Source of the DNA: Nocardioidaceae bacterium
Lineage (GTDB): Bacteria > Actinomycetota > Actinomycetes > Propionibacteriales > Nocardioidaceae
Direction of reading: 5' to 3'
Length of the DNA: 64,000 bases
Assembly (NCBI GenBank): GCA_030655315.1
Contig: JAURVT010000045.1
Location: 39,938 to 103,937, forward strand
The notes beneath the pieces were generated by a model. That model was given only the letters and a program-made list of their open reading frames with translations. It was not told the DNA's origin and did no database searches. Below are positions 11,076-20,551 of this stretch, piece after piece (positions within the stretch are counted from its first letter, which is position 1; every line of letters starts with the position of its first letter). Made by a program: the position numbers and the translations under genes.

Positions 11076-11681
11076 TCAGGTGAGGGGGGAGGTGCGCTCG
11101 GCGCGGGCGGCGTCGCGGAGGACGTTGGCGGTGCCGACGAGGCGGGCGGCGCTCTCGACGGAGGTGGCGGGGTCCTCGGACAGGTGGGCCCGGCCGACGC
11201 CGACGAGGCGGGCGAAGGCCGAGGCGCGGTCGAGGGTGTCGGCGAAGTCGCCGGAGACGACGCCGGCGACGACGGTGTCGACGAGGTGCGCCACCTCCTG
11301 CGGGCCGGGCGGGTCGACGACGCCTGCGACGACCTCGTCGACGGGGGCGAAGCGCTTGCCGGCGTCGAACTCGCGGGCGGCGCGCACGGGCTCGCGGCGC
11401 ACCCATGCGCGGAGCACGTAGAGGCGCCAGAGCACGCCGGCGAGCGAGTCGGCGGGAGCGCCGGACCAGAGCTCGGCCAGGGTGTCGAGGCCGTGCTGGT
11501 CGGTGAGGTTCACGACCCGCTCGACGAGGCCGCGGTCGTCCTCGGTGCGCGCGCCGCGCACCAGCAGGGTCGCGACCCGGGCGCCGGCGGCCGCACGCAG
11601 CGCGGGGTCCTCGTCGCCGGGGAGGGAGTCGAAGAAGTCCTCCCCGGGGAACGTGGGGCGGTGGTACCGGGGTGCGGACAT
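11076..11681 (-). CDS. Conserved hypothetical protein downstream of rnd
   Basis: 201 aa from ATG 11681. Soluble, mostly helical, acidic, without signal peptide or membrane segment. It starts MSAPRYHRPTFPGEDFFDSL and contains two weakly similar VVAGVV segments (VDEVVAGVVDPPGP, VDTVVAGVVSGDF). It follows rnd by 17 bp on the same strand and is probably the last gene of a DUF3000-rnd operon. I do not recognise the family. Confidence 0.65.
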   Translation of the reverse strand: MSAPRYHRPTFPGEDFFDSLPGDEDPALRAAAGARVATLLVRGARTEDDRGLVERVVNLTDQHGLDTLAELWSGAPADSLAGVLWRLYVLRAWVRREPVRAAREFDAGKRFAPVDEVVAGVVDPPGPQEVAHLVDTVVAGVVSGDFADTLDRASAFARLVGVGRAHLSEDPATSVESAARLVGTANVLRDAARAERTSPLT

Positions 11682-11698
11682 GCGACCAGCGTAGTGAG

Positions 11699-12970
11699 TC
11701 AGGCCTCGCCTGGCGTCTCGGCGAACGCGTCGGCCAGGCGTTGCGCGACGAGCCCCACCTGCCACGGACGGGCACCGAGGTCGGTGACGAACGCACCGAT
11801 CGCGGCGGCGTCGGGCTGGGCGGGCGGCTCCCACGCGAGGCGGCGCAGCGCGTCGGGCAGCAGCACGTTCTCGACGGGGAGGTCGTGCTCCTCGGCCAGC
11901 GAGCTGACGACCTCGCGGGCTGCGGTGAGCCGTGCGGCCGCCTCGGGGTTGCGGTCGGCCCACAGCCGAGGCGGCGGCGGTCCGTCGAGCCTCGGCGAGG
12001 TGCGGGGGAGGTCGGCCTCGGGGACGGCCAGCCCCTGCTCGACCGCGTCCCACCAGTCGTCCAGGAAGCGTCGCGGGCCGCGATTGCGCAGCACGCTCAT
12101 CGCGCGCAGCGTGGCGCGGTCGGGCGGTGCCGCGGCGGCGATCTCCATGATCGCGGTGTCGGGCAGGATCCGGCCGGGGGTGGTGTCGCGACGCTCGGCG
12201 ATCTCGTCGCGCCGGGTCCACAGGGTCTTGACCAGGCCCAGCGCGCGGCGTCCACGGGCCTTGTGGATGCCGGACGTGCGGCGCCACGGCTCCTCGCGTC
12301 GACGCGGACCGTCGAACGACAGCAGCGCCTCGAACTCCTCGGTCGCCCACTCGCGCTTGCCGGCCTCGCGCAGCCGCTCGTCGAGGATGTCGCGCAGCTC
12401 GACGAGCACCTCGACGTCGAGCGCGGCGTACTCCAGCCACGGCTCGGGCAGCGGACGGGTGGACCAGTCGGCCGCGGAGTGCTCCTTGGCCAGGGTGTGG
12501 CCGAGGAGGTCGTGGACGAGCGACGCGAGCCCGACCTTGGGGAGGTTGAGCAGCCGCCCGGCGAGCTCGGTGTCGAACAGCGCCCGCGGGCGCAGGCCGA
12601 TCTCGGCCAGGCACACGAGGTCCTGCGACGCGGCGTGCAGCAGCCACTCGGCGTCGCCGATGGCGGCATCGAGCGCGCTGAGGTCGCCGAACGGGATCGG
12701 GTCGATCAGGAACGTCCCGGCGCCCTCGCGGCGCAGCTGCACCAGGTAGGCGCGGGCGGAGTAGCGGTAGCCGGACGCGCGCTCGGCGTCGAGCGCGACC
12801 GGGCCGGTGCCCGACGCGACGGCGTCGACCGCCTCGGCCAGCGCCGGGGCGGTGTCGACGACGGGCGGCAGCGGGTCACGCAGTCGCAGCGGCGGCAGCT
12901 CGGGCTCGGGCGGGGCCACGGGCTCGGTGGAGGGGTCCGCGGCGGCGGAGCCCCCGACGTCCGCGCTCAC
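11699..12970 (-). CDS. rnd: Ribonuclease D-like 3'-5' exonuclease with HRDC domain
   Basis: 423 aa from GTG 12970, whose GTGA overlaps the DUF3000 stop. After a Pro-rich ~40-residue leader, the DEDDy exonuclease residues are visible: D61 and E63 in ALDAERASGYRY, D117 in LLHAASQDLV, and Y181/D185 in YAALDVEVL. An HRDC domain follows from about residue 240. The activity expected is trimming of RNA 3' ends such as tRNA precursors. Confidence 0.9.
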   Translation of the reverse strand: MSADVGGSAAADPSTEPVAPPEPELPPLRLRDPLPPVVDTAPALAEAVDAVASGTGPVALDAERASGYRYSARAYLVQLRREGAGTFLIDPIPFGDLSALDAAIGDAEWLLHAASQDLVCLAEIGLRPRALFDTELAGRLLNLPKVGLASLVHDLLGHTLAKEHSAADWSTRPLPEPWLEYAALDVEVLVELRDILDERLREAGKREWATEEFEALLSFDGPRRREEPWRRTSGIHKARGRRALGLVKTLWTRRDEIAERRDTTPGRILPDTAIMEIAAAAPPDRATLRAMSVLRNRGPRRFLDDWWDAVEQGLAVPEADLPRTSPRLDGPPPPRLWADRNPEAAARLTAAREVVSSLAEEHDLPVENVLLPDALRRLAWEPPAQPDAAAIGAFVTDLGARPWQVGLVAQRLADAFAETPGEA

Positions 12971-13563
12971 CGGCGAGGCCCGAGCCCGCCCCGCCGGTTG
13001 GGCATCGCGACGACGCCCGCGGCGAGCGGGGGGAGGCCGGCGACGGTGCAGAGCAGGTCGCCCCAGGCGCTGACGTGGGCGGCGACGTCGCCGTCGCCCC
13101 CGGGCGTCCAGGACGCCCGGATCTCGACCTGCGCCGAGCCGCCGTCCTCGCGCATGCCGCCGAAGCCCTCGGTGCGCACGGTGGTGACGCTGCCGCTGGG
13201 CGCGACCGCCTCGGCGCCGTGCATCGCGAGAGCATCGGTGAGCCAGGTCCAGCCGACCTCGGGCAGCACCGGGTCGGCGGCCATCTCGGGGTCGACGTCG
13301 GCCCGGGCGAAGGTGACCAGGCGGAAGGTGCCGTGCCACGCGTCGTTGCCGGCGGGATCGTGCAGGAGCACGATGCGGCCGGTGCCGAGCTCCTCACCGG
13401 CCACGACGACGTCGCCACTCATGGCGAACGCGTGCGGAGCGATGCGGGTGGGGGCGGGCATCTGCTCGCAGACGACCTCGGGTCTCAGTGGAGCCTCGCG
13501 CAGCTGTGACACCGCGCGGGAGAACTCGGCCGGTGGGCCGTCCAGCTCCTTGCGGGCGGGCAT
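12967..13563 (-). CDS. DUF3000 family protein
   Basis: 198 aa. An actinobacteria-specific family typically found between hemE (divergent) and rnd, exactly as here. Typical stretches are ELDGPPAEFSRAV, EQMPAPTRIAPHAFA and SAWGDLLCTVAGLPPLA. No catalytic motif or membrane segment is visible; the biochemical role is unknown. It is coupled to rnd by a 4-nt overlap. Confidence 0.85.
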   Translation of the reverse strand: MPARKELDGPPAEFSRAVSQLREAPLRPEVVCEQMPAPTRIAPHAFAMSGDVVVAGEELGTGRIVLLHDPAGNDAWHGTFRLVTFARADVDPEMAADPVLPEVGWTWLTDALAMHGAEAVAPSGSVTTVRTEGFGGMREDGGSAQVEIRASWTPGGDGDVAAHVSAWGDLLCTVAGLPPLAAGVVAMPNRRGGLGPRR

Positions 13564-13634
13564 GCTCGCAGCGTAGGCCTACCCGGCCTCGCCCCGCGGC
13601 TGCGACTCGCCGTGCGGGCTGGGAGGATCGGGGG

Positions 13635-14675
13635 GTGGCAGACCCTGGTGACCTCAGCTCCTCGGCGTTCCTCCGCGCGTGCCGCGGCGAGGCCGTCCCG
13701 CACACGCCGATCTGGTTCATGCGGCAGGCCGGACGATCGCTCCCGGAGTACCGCGCGCTCCGCGAGGGCGTGCCGATGCTGGAGTCGTGCCGGCGTCCCG
13801 ACATGGTCGTCGAGATCACGATGCAGCCCGTCCGCCGCTACGGCGTCGACGCGGCCGTCTTCTACTCCGACATCGTCGTGCCGCTCAAGGCCATCGGCGT
13901 CGACCTCGACATCGTGCCGGGCACCGGTCCGGTGGTCGCGAACCCGATCCGCGACCTCTCGGGCGTCTCGCAGCTGCGCGACCTCGAGCCCGACGACGTC
14001 GACTACGTCACCGAGTCGGTGCAGGGGCTGGTCGGCGAGCTCGGCTCCACGCCGCTGATCGGCTTCGCGGGTGCTCCCTACACGCTGGTGTCGTACCTCG
14101 TCGAGGGCGGCCCGTCCAAGGACCACCGCCACTCCAAGGCCCTGATGTACGGCGACCCCGAGACGTGGGACGCGCTGATGTCGTCGCTCGCGCGCATCTC
14201 GGCGCGGTTCCTGCGCGTGCAGGTCGAGGCCGGCGCGTCGGCGGTGCAGCTGTTCGACTCCTGGGCCGGCACGCTGTCGCTGGCCGACTACGAGCGCTAC
14301 GTGCGCCCCTACTCCGAGCGCGTGCTGGCCGAGGTCGCCGACCTCGGCGTCCCGCGCATCCACTTCGGCGTCGGCACCGGCGAGCTGCTGCACTCGATGG
14401 GCGAGGCCGGCGCCGACGTCGTGGGCGTGGACTGGCGGGTGCCGCTCGACGAGGCGGCCCGGCGCGTGGGCGGCGGCAAGGCGCTGCAGGGCAACCTCGA
14501 CTCGACGCTCGTCTTCGCGCCCACCGAGGTGATGACGGCCCGCGCCGCCGAGGTGATCGAGGCCGGTCGCGGCGCACCCGGCCACGTCTTCAACCTCGGT
14601 CACGGCGTGCTGCCCGCCACCGACCCCGACCAGCTGTCCCGCCTCGTCGACTTCGTCCACGCGTACCCGGTCTGA
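13635..14675 (+). CDS. hemE: Uroporphyrinogen decarboxylase
   Basis: 346 aa from GTG 13635 with GGGAGG about 9 nt before it. The substrate-binding PIWFMRQAGR (arginines 30 and 34) and catalytic Asp79 in FYSDIVVPL are present, as are GAPYTLVSYLVEGG and the C-terminal FNLGHGVLP. It converts uroporphyrinogen III to coproporphyrinogen III, the branch point into the Gram-positive heme route. The stop overlaps the hemG start by one base (TGATG). Confidence 0.96.
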   Translation: MADPGDLSSSAFLRACRGEAVPHTPIWFMRQAGRSLPEYRALREGVPMLESCRRPDMVVEITMQPVRRYGVDAAVFYSDIVVPLKAIGVDLDIVPGTGPVVANPIRDLSGVSQLRDLEPDDVDYVTESVQGLVGELGSTPLIGFAGAPYTLVSYLVEGGPSKDHRHSKALMYGDPETWDALMSSLARISARFLRVQVEAGASAVQLFDSWAGTLSLADYERYVRPYSERVLAEVADLGVPRIHFGVGTGELLHSMGEAGADVVGVDWRVPLDEAARRVGGGKALQGNLDSTLVFAPTEVMTARAAEVIEAGRGAPGHVFNLGHGVLPATDPDQLSRLVDFVHAYPV

Positions 14676-16087
14676 TGGTCCTGCGCGTCGCGGTGGTGGG
14701 CGGCGGGATCGCCGGCGTCACCGCGGCGCTCGAGCTGCGCGAGCGGGTGCCCGACGCCGAGGTGCTGCTGCTCGAGGCGGCGCCGCGGCTCGGCGGCAAG
14801 CTCGGTCTCCGCGAGGTCGCGGGCGTGCAGGTCGACACCGGTGCGGAGTCGATGCTCGCCCGGCGTCCCGAGGGCACCGACCTGGCCCGCCGCGTCGGCC
14901 TCGGCGACGACGTCGTCCACCCCCGCAAGGTGGGCGCCTCGATCTGGACCCGCGGTGCGCTGCGCCCGATGCCGCCGACGGTGATGGGCGTCCCCGCCGA
15001 CCGGGCCGCGCTCGCCGCCAGCGGAATCCTGTCGACGTCCGGCCTGTGGCGGACACGGGCGGACGTGCCGCGCGGGCTGCCCGAGCGCGACGTCAGCGTC
15101 GGCGACTACGTGGCGTCGAGGCTCGGACGCGAGGTGGTCGACCGTCTGGTCGAGCCGCTCCTCGGCGGGGTCTACGCCGGGCACGCGTCCCGGCTCTCGC
15201 TGCTCTCGGCCGCGCCGCAGGTGGCCGCGCTCGTCGACGGGCGGACGCGCCTCGTCGCGGCGGCCGCCGGCAGCCTCGCCCGCACCCGTGCCACGGCGGA
15301 CGGCGCCGCCACCCCCGTGTTCGCCGGCGTCCGCGGCGGCATCGGACGGCTGCCCGAGGCCGTCGCGGCCGCGTCCGGTGCCGAGGTGGTCACCGGCGCG
15401 ACGGTCCGCGAGCTGCGTCGTACGCCCCACGGGTGGCGCCTGGTGCACGGGCCCACCACGCACCCGGTCGCCGTCGACGTCGACGCGGTGGTGCTCGCGG
15501 TGCCCGGCGCGCCCGCGGCACGACTGGTCGGGGAGATCGCGCCCGTCGCCGCCCGCGCGCTGCGCGAGGTGGAGTACGCGAGCATGGCGATCGTCACGCT
15601 CGCGGTGGCTCCCGGCTCGGTCGACCCCGGCCTCGGGTCGGGCTTCCTCGTCCCGCCGGTCGACGGCCGCTCGATCAAGGCCGCCACGTTCTCCTCGCGC
15701 AAGTGGGGCTGGCTCGACGCCGGTGCCGACGGACCGTTCGTGCTGCGGACCTCGGTGGGCCGCGCCGGCGAGGAGGAGCTCCTGCAGCGCGACGACGCCG
15801 AGCTCGTCGACCTCGCGATGGCCGACCTCGCCGACGCCGCGGGCCTGCGGGGCCCGCTGCTCGACGCGCACGTGCAGCGCTGGGGCGGCGCGCTGCCGCA
15901 GTACGACGTGGGTCACGCCGAGCGGATCGCCACCGTGGAGGACGCGGTGGAGCGCGTCCCGGGGCTCGAGCTGTGCGGCGCGGCCTATCGCGGGGTCGGC
16001 ATCCCCGCGGTCGTCGCCGGCGCCCGCGCCGCGGCCGGACGGGTGGTGGACCGATGGGCGGCCACCACCTCCCGCGCGCCACAATGA
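14675..16087 (+). CDS. hemG: Coproporphyrinogen III oxidase (HemG/HemY/CgoX flavoprotein)
   Basis: 470 aa. The FAD fold [17 protein letters not shown] opens the protein, followed by [29 protein letters not shown] and a C-terminal [17 protein letters not shown]. In actinobacteria this oxygen-dependent enzyme (formerly protoporphyrinogen oxidase HemY) makes coproporphyrin III in the coproporphyrin-dependent pathway, consistent with hemQ next door. It is sandwiched between hemE (1-nt overlap) and hemQ (4 nt). Confidence 0.93.
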   Translation: MVLRVAVVGGGIAGVTAALELRERVPDAEVLLLEAAPRLGGKLGLREVAGVQVDTGAESMLARRPEGTDLARRVGLGDDVVHPRKVGASIWTRGALRPMPPTVMGVPADRAALAASGILSTSGLWRTRADVPRGLPERDVSVGDYVASRLGREVVDRLVEPLLGGVYAGHASRLSLLSAAPQVAALVDGRTRLVAAAAGSLARTRATADGAATPVFAGVRGGIGRLPEAVAAASGAEVVTGATVRELRRTPHGWRLVHGPTTHPVAVDVDAVVLAVPGAPAARLVGEIAPVAARALREVEYASMAIVTLAVAPGSVDPGLGSGFLVPPVDGRSIKAATFSSRKWGWLDAGADGPFVLRTSVGRAGEEELLQRDDAELVDLAMADLADAAGLRGPLLDAHVQRWGGALPQYDVGHAERIATVEDAVERVPGLELCGAAYRGVGIPAVVAGARAAAGRVVDRWAATTSRAPQ

Positions 16088-16091
16088 GGAC

Positions 16092-16817
16092 ATGAGCGAC
16101 GTCCCCGCCTCCGGCAAGACCCCCCACCACGGCAAGCTGGCCAAGGAGGTCAACCAGACCGTCCGCTACACGATGTGGTCGGTGTTCCGCCTGTCCGTGC
16201 CGTTCGGCGACGTCGACCGCGCCAAGGCCACCGGCGAGGTCGAGGAACTGTTCGCCTCCCTCGCCGAGCAGGACGTCGTCGTCCGCGGGCTCTACGACGT
16301 GAGCGGCCTGCGCGCCGACGCCGACCTGATGGTCTGGTGGCACGCGGCGTCGTCGGACCAGCTGCAGGACGCCTACCAGGCGCTGCGTCGCACCGAGCTC
16401 GGCCAGCACCTCGCGCCCGTCTGGTCGCAGATGGCGCTGCATCGCCCGGCCGAGTTCAACAAGGCCCACATACCGGCGTTCATGGCCGGCGAGGACGTCC
16501 ACCCCTACGTGTGCGTGTACCCGTTCGTGCGGTCGTACGAGTGGTACATCCTCCCCGACGACGAGCGCCGCGACATGCTGCGCGAGCACGGCATCGCCGC
16601 CCGCGACTACCCCGACGTGCGGGCCAACACGGTCGCGTCGTTCGCCCTCGGCGACTACGAGTGGATCCTCGCGTTCGAGGCCGACGAGCTGCACCGCATC
16701 GTCGACCTCATGCGCGACCTCCGCGCCACCCGCGCCCGCCTGCACGTCCGCGAGGAGGTGCCGTTCTACACCGGCCGCCTCCGTGACGTGCCGCAGATGC
16801 TCGCCACCCTGCCCTGA
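16092..16817 (+). CDS. hemQ: Coproheme decarboxylase ChdC/HemQ
   Basis: 241 aa, the actinobacterial size. The signature around residues 143-155 ([13 protein letters not shown]) carries the tyrosine used for peroxide-driven decarboxylation, followed by [12 protein letters not shown]. With hemE and hemG it forms the terminal coproporphyrin route; ferrochelatase (cpfC/hemH) is not in the window. AATGAGG precedes ATG 16092. Confidence 0.95.
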   Translation: MSDVPASGKTPHHGKLAKEVNQTVRYTMWSVFRLSVPFGDVDRAKATGEVEELFASLAEQDVVVRGLYDVSGLRADADLMVWWHAASSDQLQDAYQALRRTELGQHLAPVWSQMALHRPAEFNKAHIPAFMAGEDVHPYVCVYPFVRSYEWYILPDDERRDMLREHGIAARDYPDVRANTVASFALGDYEWILAFEADELHRIVDLMRDLRATRARLHVREEVPFYTGRLRDVPQMLATLP

Positions 16818-16846
16818 CGACCGGCCCGCCCCCTCGCTCACCCGTC

Positions 16847-16932
16847 CGCCGAGTGGCGCAGATCCGGGGTCGACACGCGGTGGTCACCCCGAAGCTGCGC
16901 CACTCGGGCACAGGTTTGCGCCGCTCGACGGG
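16847..16932 (+). repeat. 86-bp hairpin element (family 2, copy C)
   Basis: Forward arm CGCCGAGTGGCGCAG (16847-16861), 33-nt spacer, reverse arms at 16895-16908 and 16915-16932. It shares GAGTGGCGCAGATCCGGG with copy D at 29056. It lies between hemQ and a convergent gene. Confidence 0.72.
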
Positions 16933-16957
16933 ACGGGACGGGATGGGACGGGACGGC
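16927..16957. repeat. Short GACGG tandem run
   Basis: Five imperfect repeats of GGACG/GGATG run on from copy C into the intergenic space before the convergent gene at 17026. Confidence 0.55.
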
Positions 16958-17025
16958 GGGGGAGCGGGACGGCACGGGTCGGCACGGCGGAGTGTCGGGC
17001 GGCGGCAGGGGGAGCGCGCCGCGCG

Positions 17026-17613
17026 TCAGGACTCGGCGGAGGTGATCCCCGCGCACGCACGGCTGACGGTCGTCGACGCGGCGGCCGGGCCGCAGAGGAC
17101 GACGTCGAGCTCGATCTCGAGCTCCCGGGTGAACACGCCCGTGTCGTAGGTGATGCGCAGGTCCATGCCACGCCCGATCCCGGGGGCGGACTTGCGGACC
17201 TCGAGCGCGAGCTCGGACGACTCGGCGGGGGCGCCGCAGACCCGTCCGACGGTGCTGCGACGCAGGTCGTCGCCTCGCTCGATCGTGCGGGGCGTCGACG
17301 GGTCGGACCCGCGCGTGCTCAGCTGTGGACGGATGCCCCAGCCGGTCACGCGGGTGCCGCCCTGGTTCGTCACGAACGCGATGTCGGTGACGGTCACGGA
17401 GCCGGCGCGGTCGAGGCACACGTCGAGCCCGTCGACCACGTAGGACGTCTCGGGCTGGGCCTGGGCGACGAACCGGTTGGTGCCGGCGGCGCCGGGGCTG
17501 ACCAGGTCGGGGACGCGGTTCTGGTAGACCCGGAACCCCGCCGCGGCCACGACGAGCGCCGCGACGACGACCACCCCGACCACGCGCCACGCGGTCATCG
17601 ACGGCAGGCGCAT
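17026..17613 (-). CDS. Membrane-anchored hypothetical protein
   Basis: 195 aa. One N-terminal transmembrane helix (VVGVVVVAALVVAAAGF) with a short basic lead places the rest outside the cell. The exterior part has three cysteines (DVCLD, RVCGAP, DVVLCGP), near-evenly spaced beta-prone segments and no known motif. ATG 17613 or ATG 17598 could be the start. Convergent with hemQ and 21 bp after msrB on the same strand. Family not recognised. Confidence 0.65.
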   Translation of the reverse strand: MRLPSMTAWRVVGVVVVAALVVAAAGFRVYQNRVPDLVSPGAAGTNRFVAQAQPETSYVVDGLDVCLDRAGSVTVTDIAFVTNQGGTRVTGWGIRPQLSTRGSDPSTPRTIERGDDLRRSTVGRVCGAPAESSELALEVRKSAPGIGRGMDLRITYDTGVFTRELEIELDVVLCGPAAASTTVSRACAGITSAES

Positions 17614-17634
17614 GGGTCGAGGCTATCGGTCCGC

Positions 17635-18048
17635 TCAGGTGGTGGAGGCGTCCGGCTCGAGCGTGAGGCTGACGCCGTTGATGCAGTAGCGCTGGTCGGT
17701 GGGGGTGCCGAATCCCTCACCCTCGAACACGTGGCCCAGGTGCGAGCCGCAGCGGGCGCAGCGCACCTCGGTGCGCACCGAGAACATCGAGCGGTCCTCG
17801 ATCAGCTCGACGCGGTCGCCGGCCAGCGGCGAGAAGAACGCCGGCCAGCCGCAGTGCGCGTCGAACTTGGTGTCGCTGCGGAACAGCTCGGCCCCGCACG
17901 CCCGGCACGCGTACACACCGGGGGTCGGGTCGGTCTCGTAGGAGCTGCTGAACGGCCGCTCCGTGCCGGCCTTGCGCAGCACGTCGTACTCTTGCGGGCT
18001 CAGCTCGGCCCGCCACTCCTCGTCGGTCTTCTCCACGTCGTAAGCCAT
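17635..18048 (-). CDS. msrB: Peptide-methionine (R)-S-oxide reductase MsrB
   Basis: 137 aa. Zinc is held by C48-x2-C51 (CRAC) and C97-x2-C100 (CARC); the catalytic cysteine is C122 in QRYCINGVSL. Family signatures KFDAHCGWPAFF and GHVFEG are intact. It repairs methionine-R-sulfoxide in oxidised proteins. GGAG lies about 5 nt before ATG 18048. The 150 bp upstream contain two small hairpins (GTGAGCGA/TCGCTCAC and GACGCCC/GGGCGTC). Confidence 0.96.
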   Translation of the reverse strand: MAYDVEKTDEEWRAELSPQEYDVLRKAGTERPFSSSYETDPTPGVYACRACGAELFRSDTKFDAHCGWPAFFSPLAGDRVELIEDRSMFSVRTEVRCARCGSHLGHVFEGEGFGTPTDQRYCINGVSLTLEPDASTT

Positions 18049-18204
18049 GCCTCCAGCCTACTGAGCCACGCACGCGCCGCCCGGTGAGCGAGACCATCGC
18101 TCACATCTGGCGCCAGACGCCCGTCGGGGAAGGCGCGGGTGGCGAAGCTGGGCGTCCTTTGCCCTGCGAGTCGCCCGCAACGCACCCCGTCGGGATGGAT
18201 GGGG

Positions 18205-18729
18205 TCAGATGAGGTTGACGCCCTCGCCGCCGCCGGATTGCTGGTCGAAGGTCTCGCGCTCGAGGAGGTGGAGGGTGGGGATGTCGAGGGCGCGCTTGGC
18301 GCGGGCGGCCCAGTCGAGGCCGAAGAACTCGCGGACGAGGTGGGGCTCGGTGAGGACGATGGCCTCGTCGGCGGACACCTCGGCGACGAGGTGCTCGAGC
18401 GCGCGGACGGGGTCGTCGGAGGTCAGGTGGCCGACGACCTCCTGGCCGGCGGCCTGCAGCCCGGCGACGGTGGTGGCGAGCTCGTCGGCACCGGCCTCCT
18501 CGGTGATCTCCTGCATCCTGCGCACGTCCTCGGGGTCGCCGACGGGTGCGGTGGCGACGTCGACGCCGCCCAGGGTGCCGAGCGAGGCGGCCATCGCGGC
18601 CGAGGCGTCGTCGACGGGCAGCAGCACGTGGTAGGTGACGGTGTCGTCCAGGCCCTCGTGCAGCGACACCACCTGGCGCACGTCGAGCTCGGACAGGGCA
18701 CGCTCGGTGAGCAGCACGACGGAGTACAT
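18205..18729 (-). CDS. Conserved hypothetical protein, universal-stress-like fold suspected
   Basis: 174 aa, acidic, soluble. It opens MYSVVLLTERALSELDVRQV and alternates beta strands and helices (YHVLLPVDD, EVVGHLTSDDP, EAIVLTEPH), which suggests a Rossmann-like or universal-stress-like fold, but no ATP-binding G-x2-G-x9-G(S/T) motif is present. It ends 17 bp after ligC starts upstream on the same strand and lies upstream of msrB. Confidence 0.6.
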   Translation of the reverse strand: MYSVVLLTERALSELDVRQVVSLHEGLDDTVTYHVLLPVDDASAAMAASLGTLGGVDVATAPVGDPEDVRRMQEITEEAGADELATTVAGLQAAGQEVVGHLTSDDPVRALEHLVAEVSADEAIVLTEPHLVREFFGLDWAARAKRALDIPTLHLLERETFDQQSGGGEGVNLI

Positions 18730-18746
18730 GGCGCCAGCCTATGCCG

Positions 18747-19817
18747 TCAGCGCAGGACGTCGGACAGGTCGTAGGCGGCGGGGACGTCGAGCTGGTCGTA
18801 GGTGCACGAGGTGGGCTCGCGGTCGGGTCGGAAGCGGACGAACTGGGTGGCGTGGCGGAACCGGCGCGACTGCAGCTGGTCGTAGGCGACCTCGACGACG
18901 ACGCGCGGGTCGAGCGGCACGAAGGCCTGGTCCTTGAGACCGCTCCAGCGGTGGTTGGTCTCGGGCCGGCGGTCGTCCGCGCCGCGCTCGCCCGAGAGCC
19001 AGGGGTGTTCGTCGGGCTCGACGCGCAGCTCGTCGAGCAGGGTGACGAGGTCGGCGCGCACGCCGTCGGCGAACGCCGAGCAGCCGCCGACGTACTGCAG
19101 CACGCCGTCGTCGTCCCACAGGCCGAGGAGCATCGAGCCGAGGAGGGGGCGCGCGGCGCTGGAGCGCTTGTGCGGGCGGTACCCGGCGAGCACGGTGTCG
19201 GCGGTGCGCTGGTGCTTGATCTTGAGCATCGTGCGACGTCCGGGGGCGTAGTGGCCGTCGAGCGGCTTGGCGACGACGCCGTCGAGCCCGGCTCCCTCGA
19301 ACGTCTCGAACCAGCCGCGGGCGACGTCGACGTCGTGCGTGACGCCGCTCAGGTGCAGCGGTGGCCGGACCGGCTCGAGGACCCGCTCGAGGTGGGCGCG
19401 GCGCTCGGAGAACGGCTGGTCGAGCAGCGACTCGTCGCCGTCGGCGAGCAGGTCGAAGGCCACGAACGACGCCGGCGTGCTGCCCGCGAGCAACCGGACC
19501 CGGGTGTCGGAGGGGTGGATGCGGTCGCTGAGGCGGTCCCAGTCGAGGCGGCCGTCGACGGGCACGACGATCTCGCCGTCCAGCGCGCACCGCGCGGGCA
19601 GGGCGCTGGCGCGGACGGCGTCGACCACCTCGGGGAAGTAGCGCGTGAGGGTCTTGCCCGACCGCGACGCCAGCACGACGTCGTCCCCGTCGCGGAAGAG
19701 CAGGCAGCGGTAGCCGTCCCACTTGGGCTCGTAGGCGTAGTCGCCCGACGGGACGGTGTCGACGGCCCTGGCCAGCATCGGCGCGAGGTCGACGGGCACG
19801 GGCAGCGCGGGCGTCAC
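18747..19817 (-). CDS. ligC: ATP-dependent DNA ligase, LigC type
   Basis: 356 aa from GTG 19817, matching the ~358-aa size of mycobacterial LigC. The nucleotidyl-lysine motif is EPKWDGYR (Lys32); other ligase motifs are DGEIVV, LDGVVAKPLDG and MLKIKHQRTADTV, followed by an OB fold. It lacks the nuclease and polymerase domains of LigD. LigC enzymes act in short-patch repair and as a backup in end joining. The SDR gene stops 2 nt upstream, indicating co-translation. Confidence 0.88.
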   Translation of the reverse strand: MTPALPVPVDLAPMLARAVDTVPSGDYAYEPKWDGYRCLLFRDGDDVVLASRSGKTLTRYFPEVVDAVRASALPARCALDGEIVVPVDGRLDWDRLSDRIHPSDTRVRLLAGSTPASFVAFDLLADGDESLLDQPFSERRAHLERVLEPVRPPLHLSGVTHDVDVARGWFETFEGAGLDGVVAKPLDGHYAPGRRTMLKIKHQRTADTVLAGYRPHKRSSAARPLLGSMLLGLWDDDGVLQYVGGCSAFADGVRADLVTLLDELRVEPDEHPWLSGERGADDRRPETNHRWSGLKDQAFVPLDPRVVVEVAYDQLQSRRFRHATQFVRFRPDREPTSCTYDQLDVPAAYDLSDVLR

Positions 19818-19819
19818 GG

Positions 19820-20497
19820 TCAGAGCCGGCCGATGCGGACCTGGTGCTCGCCGGGGTCCGACCCGGCGCCGAGCGCGAGGATCCGTGCGACGACGTCGCC
19901 GATCTCGACGACCGCCTCGTCGGCGTGCTCGGCCCGGCCGTCGTCGACGATCGGGTTGACGATGCACAGCTCGTGGAAGCGCACCCCGCCGCGCGACTCC
20001 TCGGCGCGGAGGACGTCGAGCAGCATCGTCTGCGCGGCCCCGGTGACGCTCACGGGTCCCGACCCGGCCTCGGGCTGGACGGTGGCGATCCCGTTGGTGG
20101 TGACGTACGCCGAGCCGTCGGGGTCGAGGTGGGGCACGACGGCGCGCGCGGCGAGCCAGTGCGAGGTGAGGTTGCTGCGCAGGAGGCCGTCCCAGGTCTC
20201 GGCGTCGAGGTCGACCAGCTGAGGACCCTCCCACCAGCCGCCGACGGACGCCGACGCCAGGGCGACCGGCGGCGCGTCGGCGAGCACGCGGGCGAGGGTC
20301 TCGGAGCCGTCGGGGGTCGACACGTCGGTCCGCACGAGCACCACGCGGTCGTCGTTTGCCCACGCGGGCAGGTCCGACGTGCGGCGGGTGGGGACGGTGA
20401 CGCGGGCGGCGCCGGCGTCGAGGAGGCCCTGGACGACGTGGGACCCGACGTAGCCGGTGCCACCGACCACGACGGCGTGCGGGGGAGCGTCGGTCAT
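19820..20497 (-). CDS. NAD(P)-binding SDR-type epimerase/reductase
   Basis: 225 aa from ATG 20497 (an ATG at 20506 is also in frame). Rossmann motif VVVGGTGYVGSHV opens it; ALASASVGGWW and a conserved NLTSHWLAARAVVPHL region follow. The usual YxxxK catalytic pair is not evident (the corresponding place reads SGPVSVTGAAQTML), so it may bind nucleotide without classical SDR chemistry. Substrate unknown. Divergent from ppk2, 54 bp away. Confidence 0.75.
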   Translation of the reverse strand: MTDAPPHAVVVGGTGYVGSHVVQGLLDAGAARVTVPTRRTSDLPAWANDDRVVLVRTDVSTPDGSETLARVLADAPPVALASASVGGWWEGPQLVDLDAETWDGLLRSNLTSHWLAARAVVPHLDPDGSAYVTTNGIATVQPEAGSGPVSVTGAAQTMLLDVLRAEESRGGVRFHELCIVNPIVDDGRAEHADEAVVEIGDVVARILALGAGSDPGEHQVRIGRL

Positions 20498-20538
20498 GCC
20501 CGCCATCCTGTCACCGCAGCGGGGCCGCTGCCGGTGCC

Positions 20539-20544
20539 TATGCT
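20539..20544 (+). promoter_or_regulatory. -10 box for leaderless ppk2 mRNA
   Basis: TATGCT fits TANNNT and ends 7 nt before ATG 20552, the spacing of actinobacterial leaderless promoters; GCAGGG in the gap could also serve as a weak ribosome site. Confidence 0.5.
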
Positions 20545-20551
20545 GCAGGGC

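Noticed and set aside
16927..16957. CRISPR or VNTR locus
   Set aside because: Repeats are five bases, imperfect and few, without spacers; a short slippage tract.
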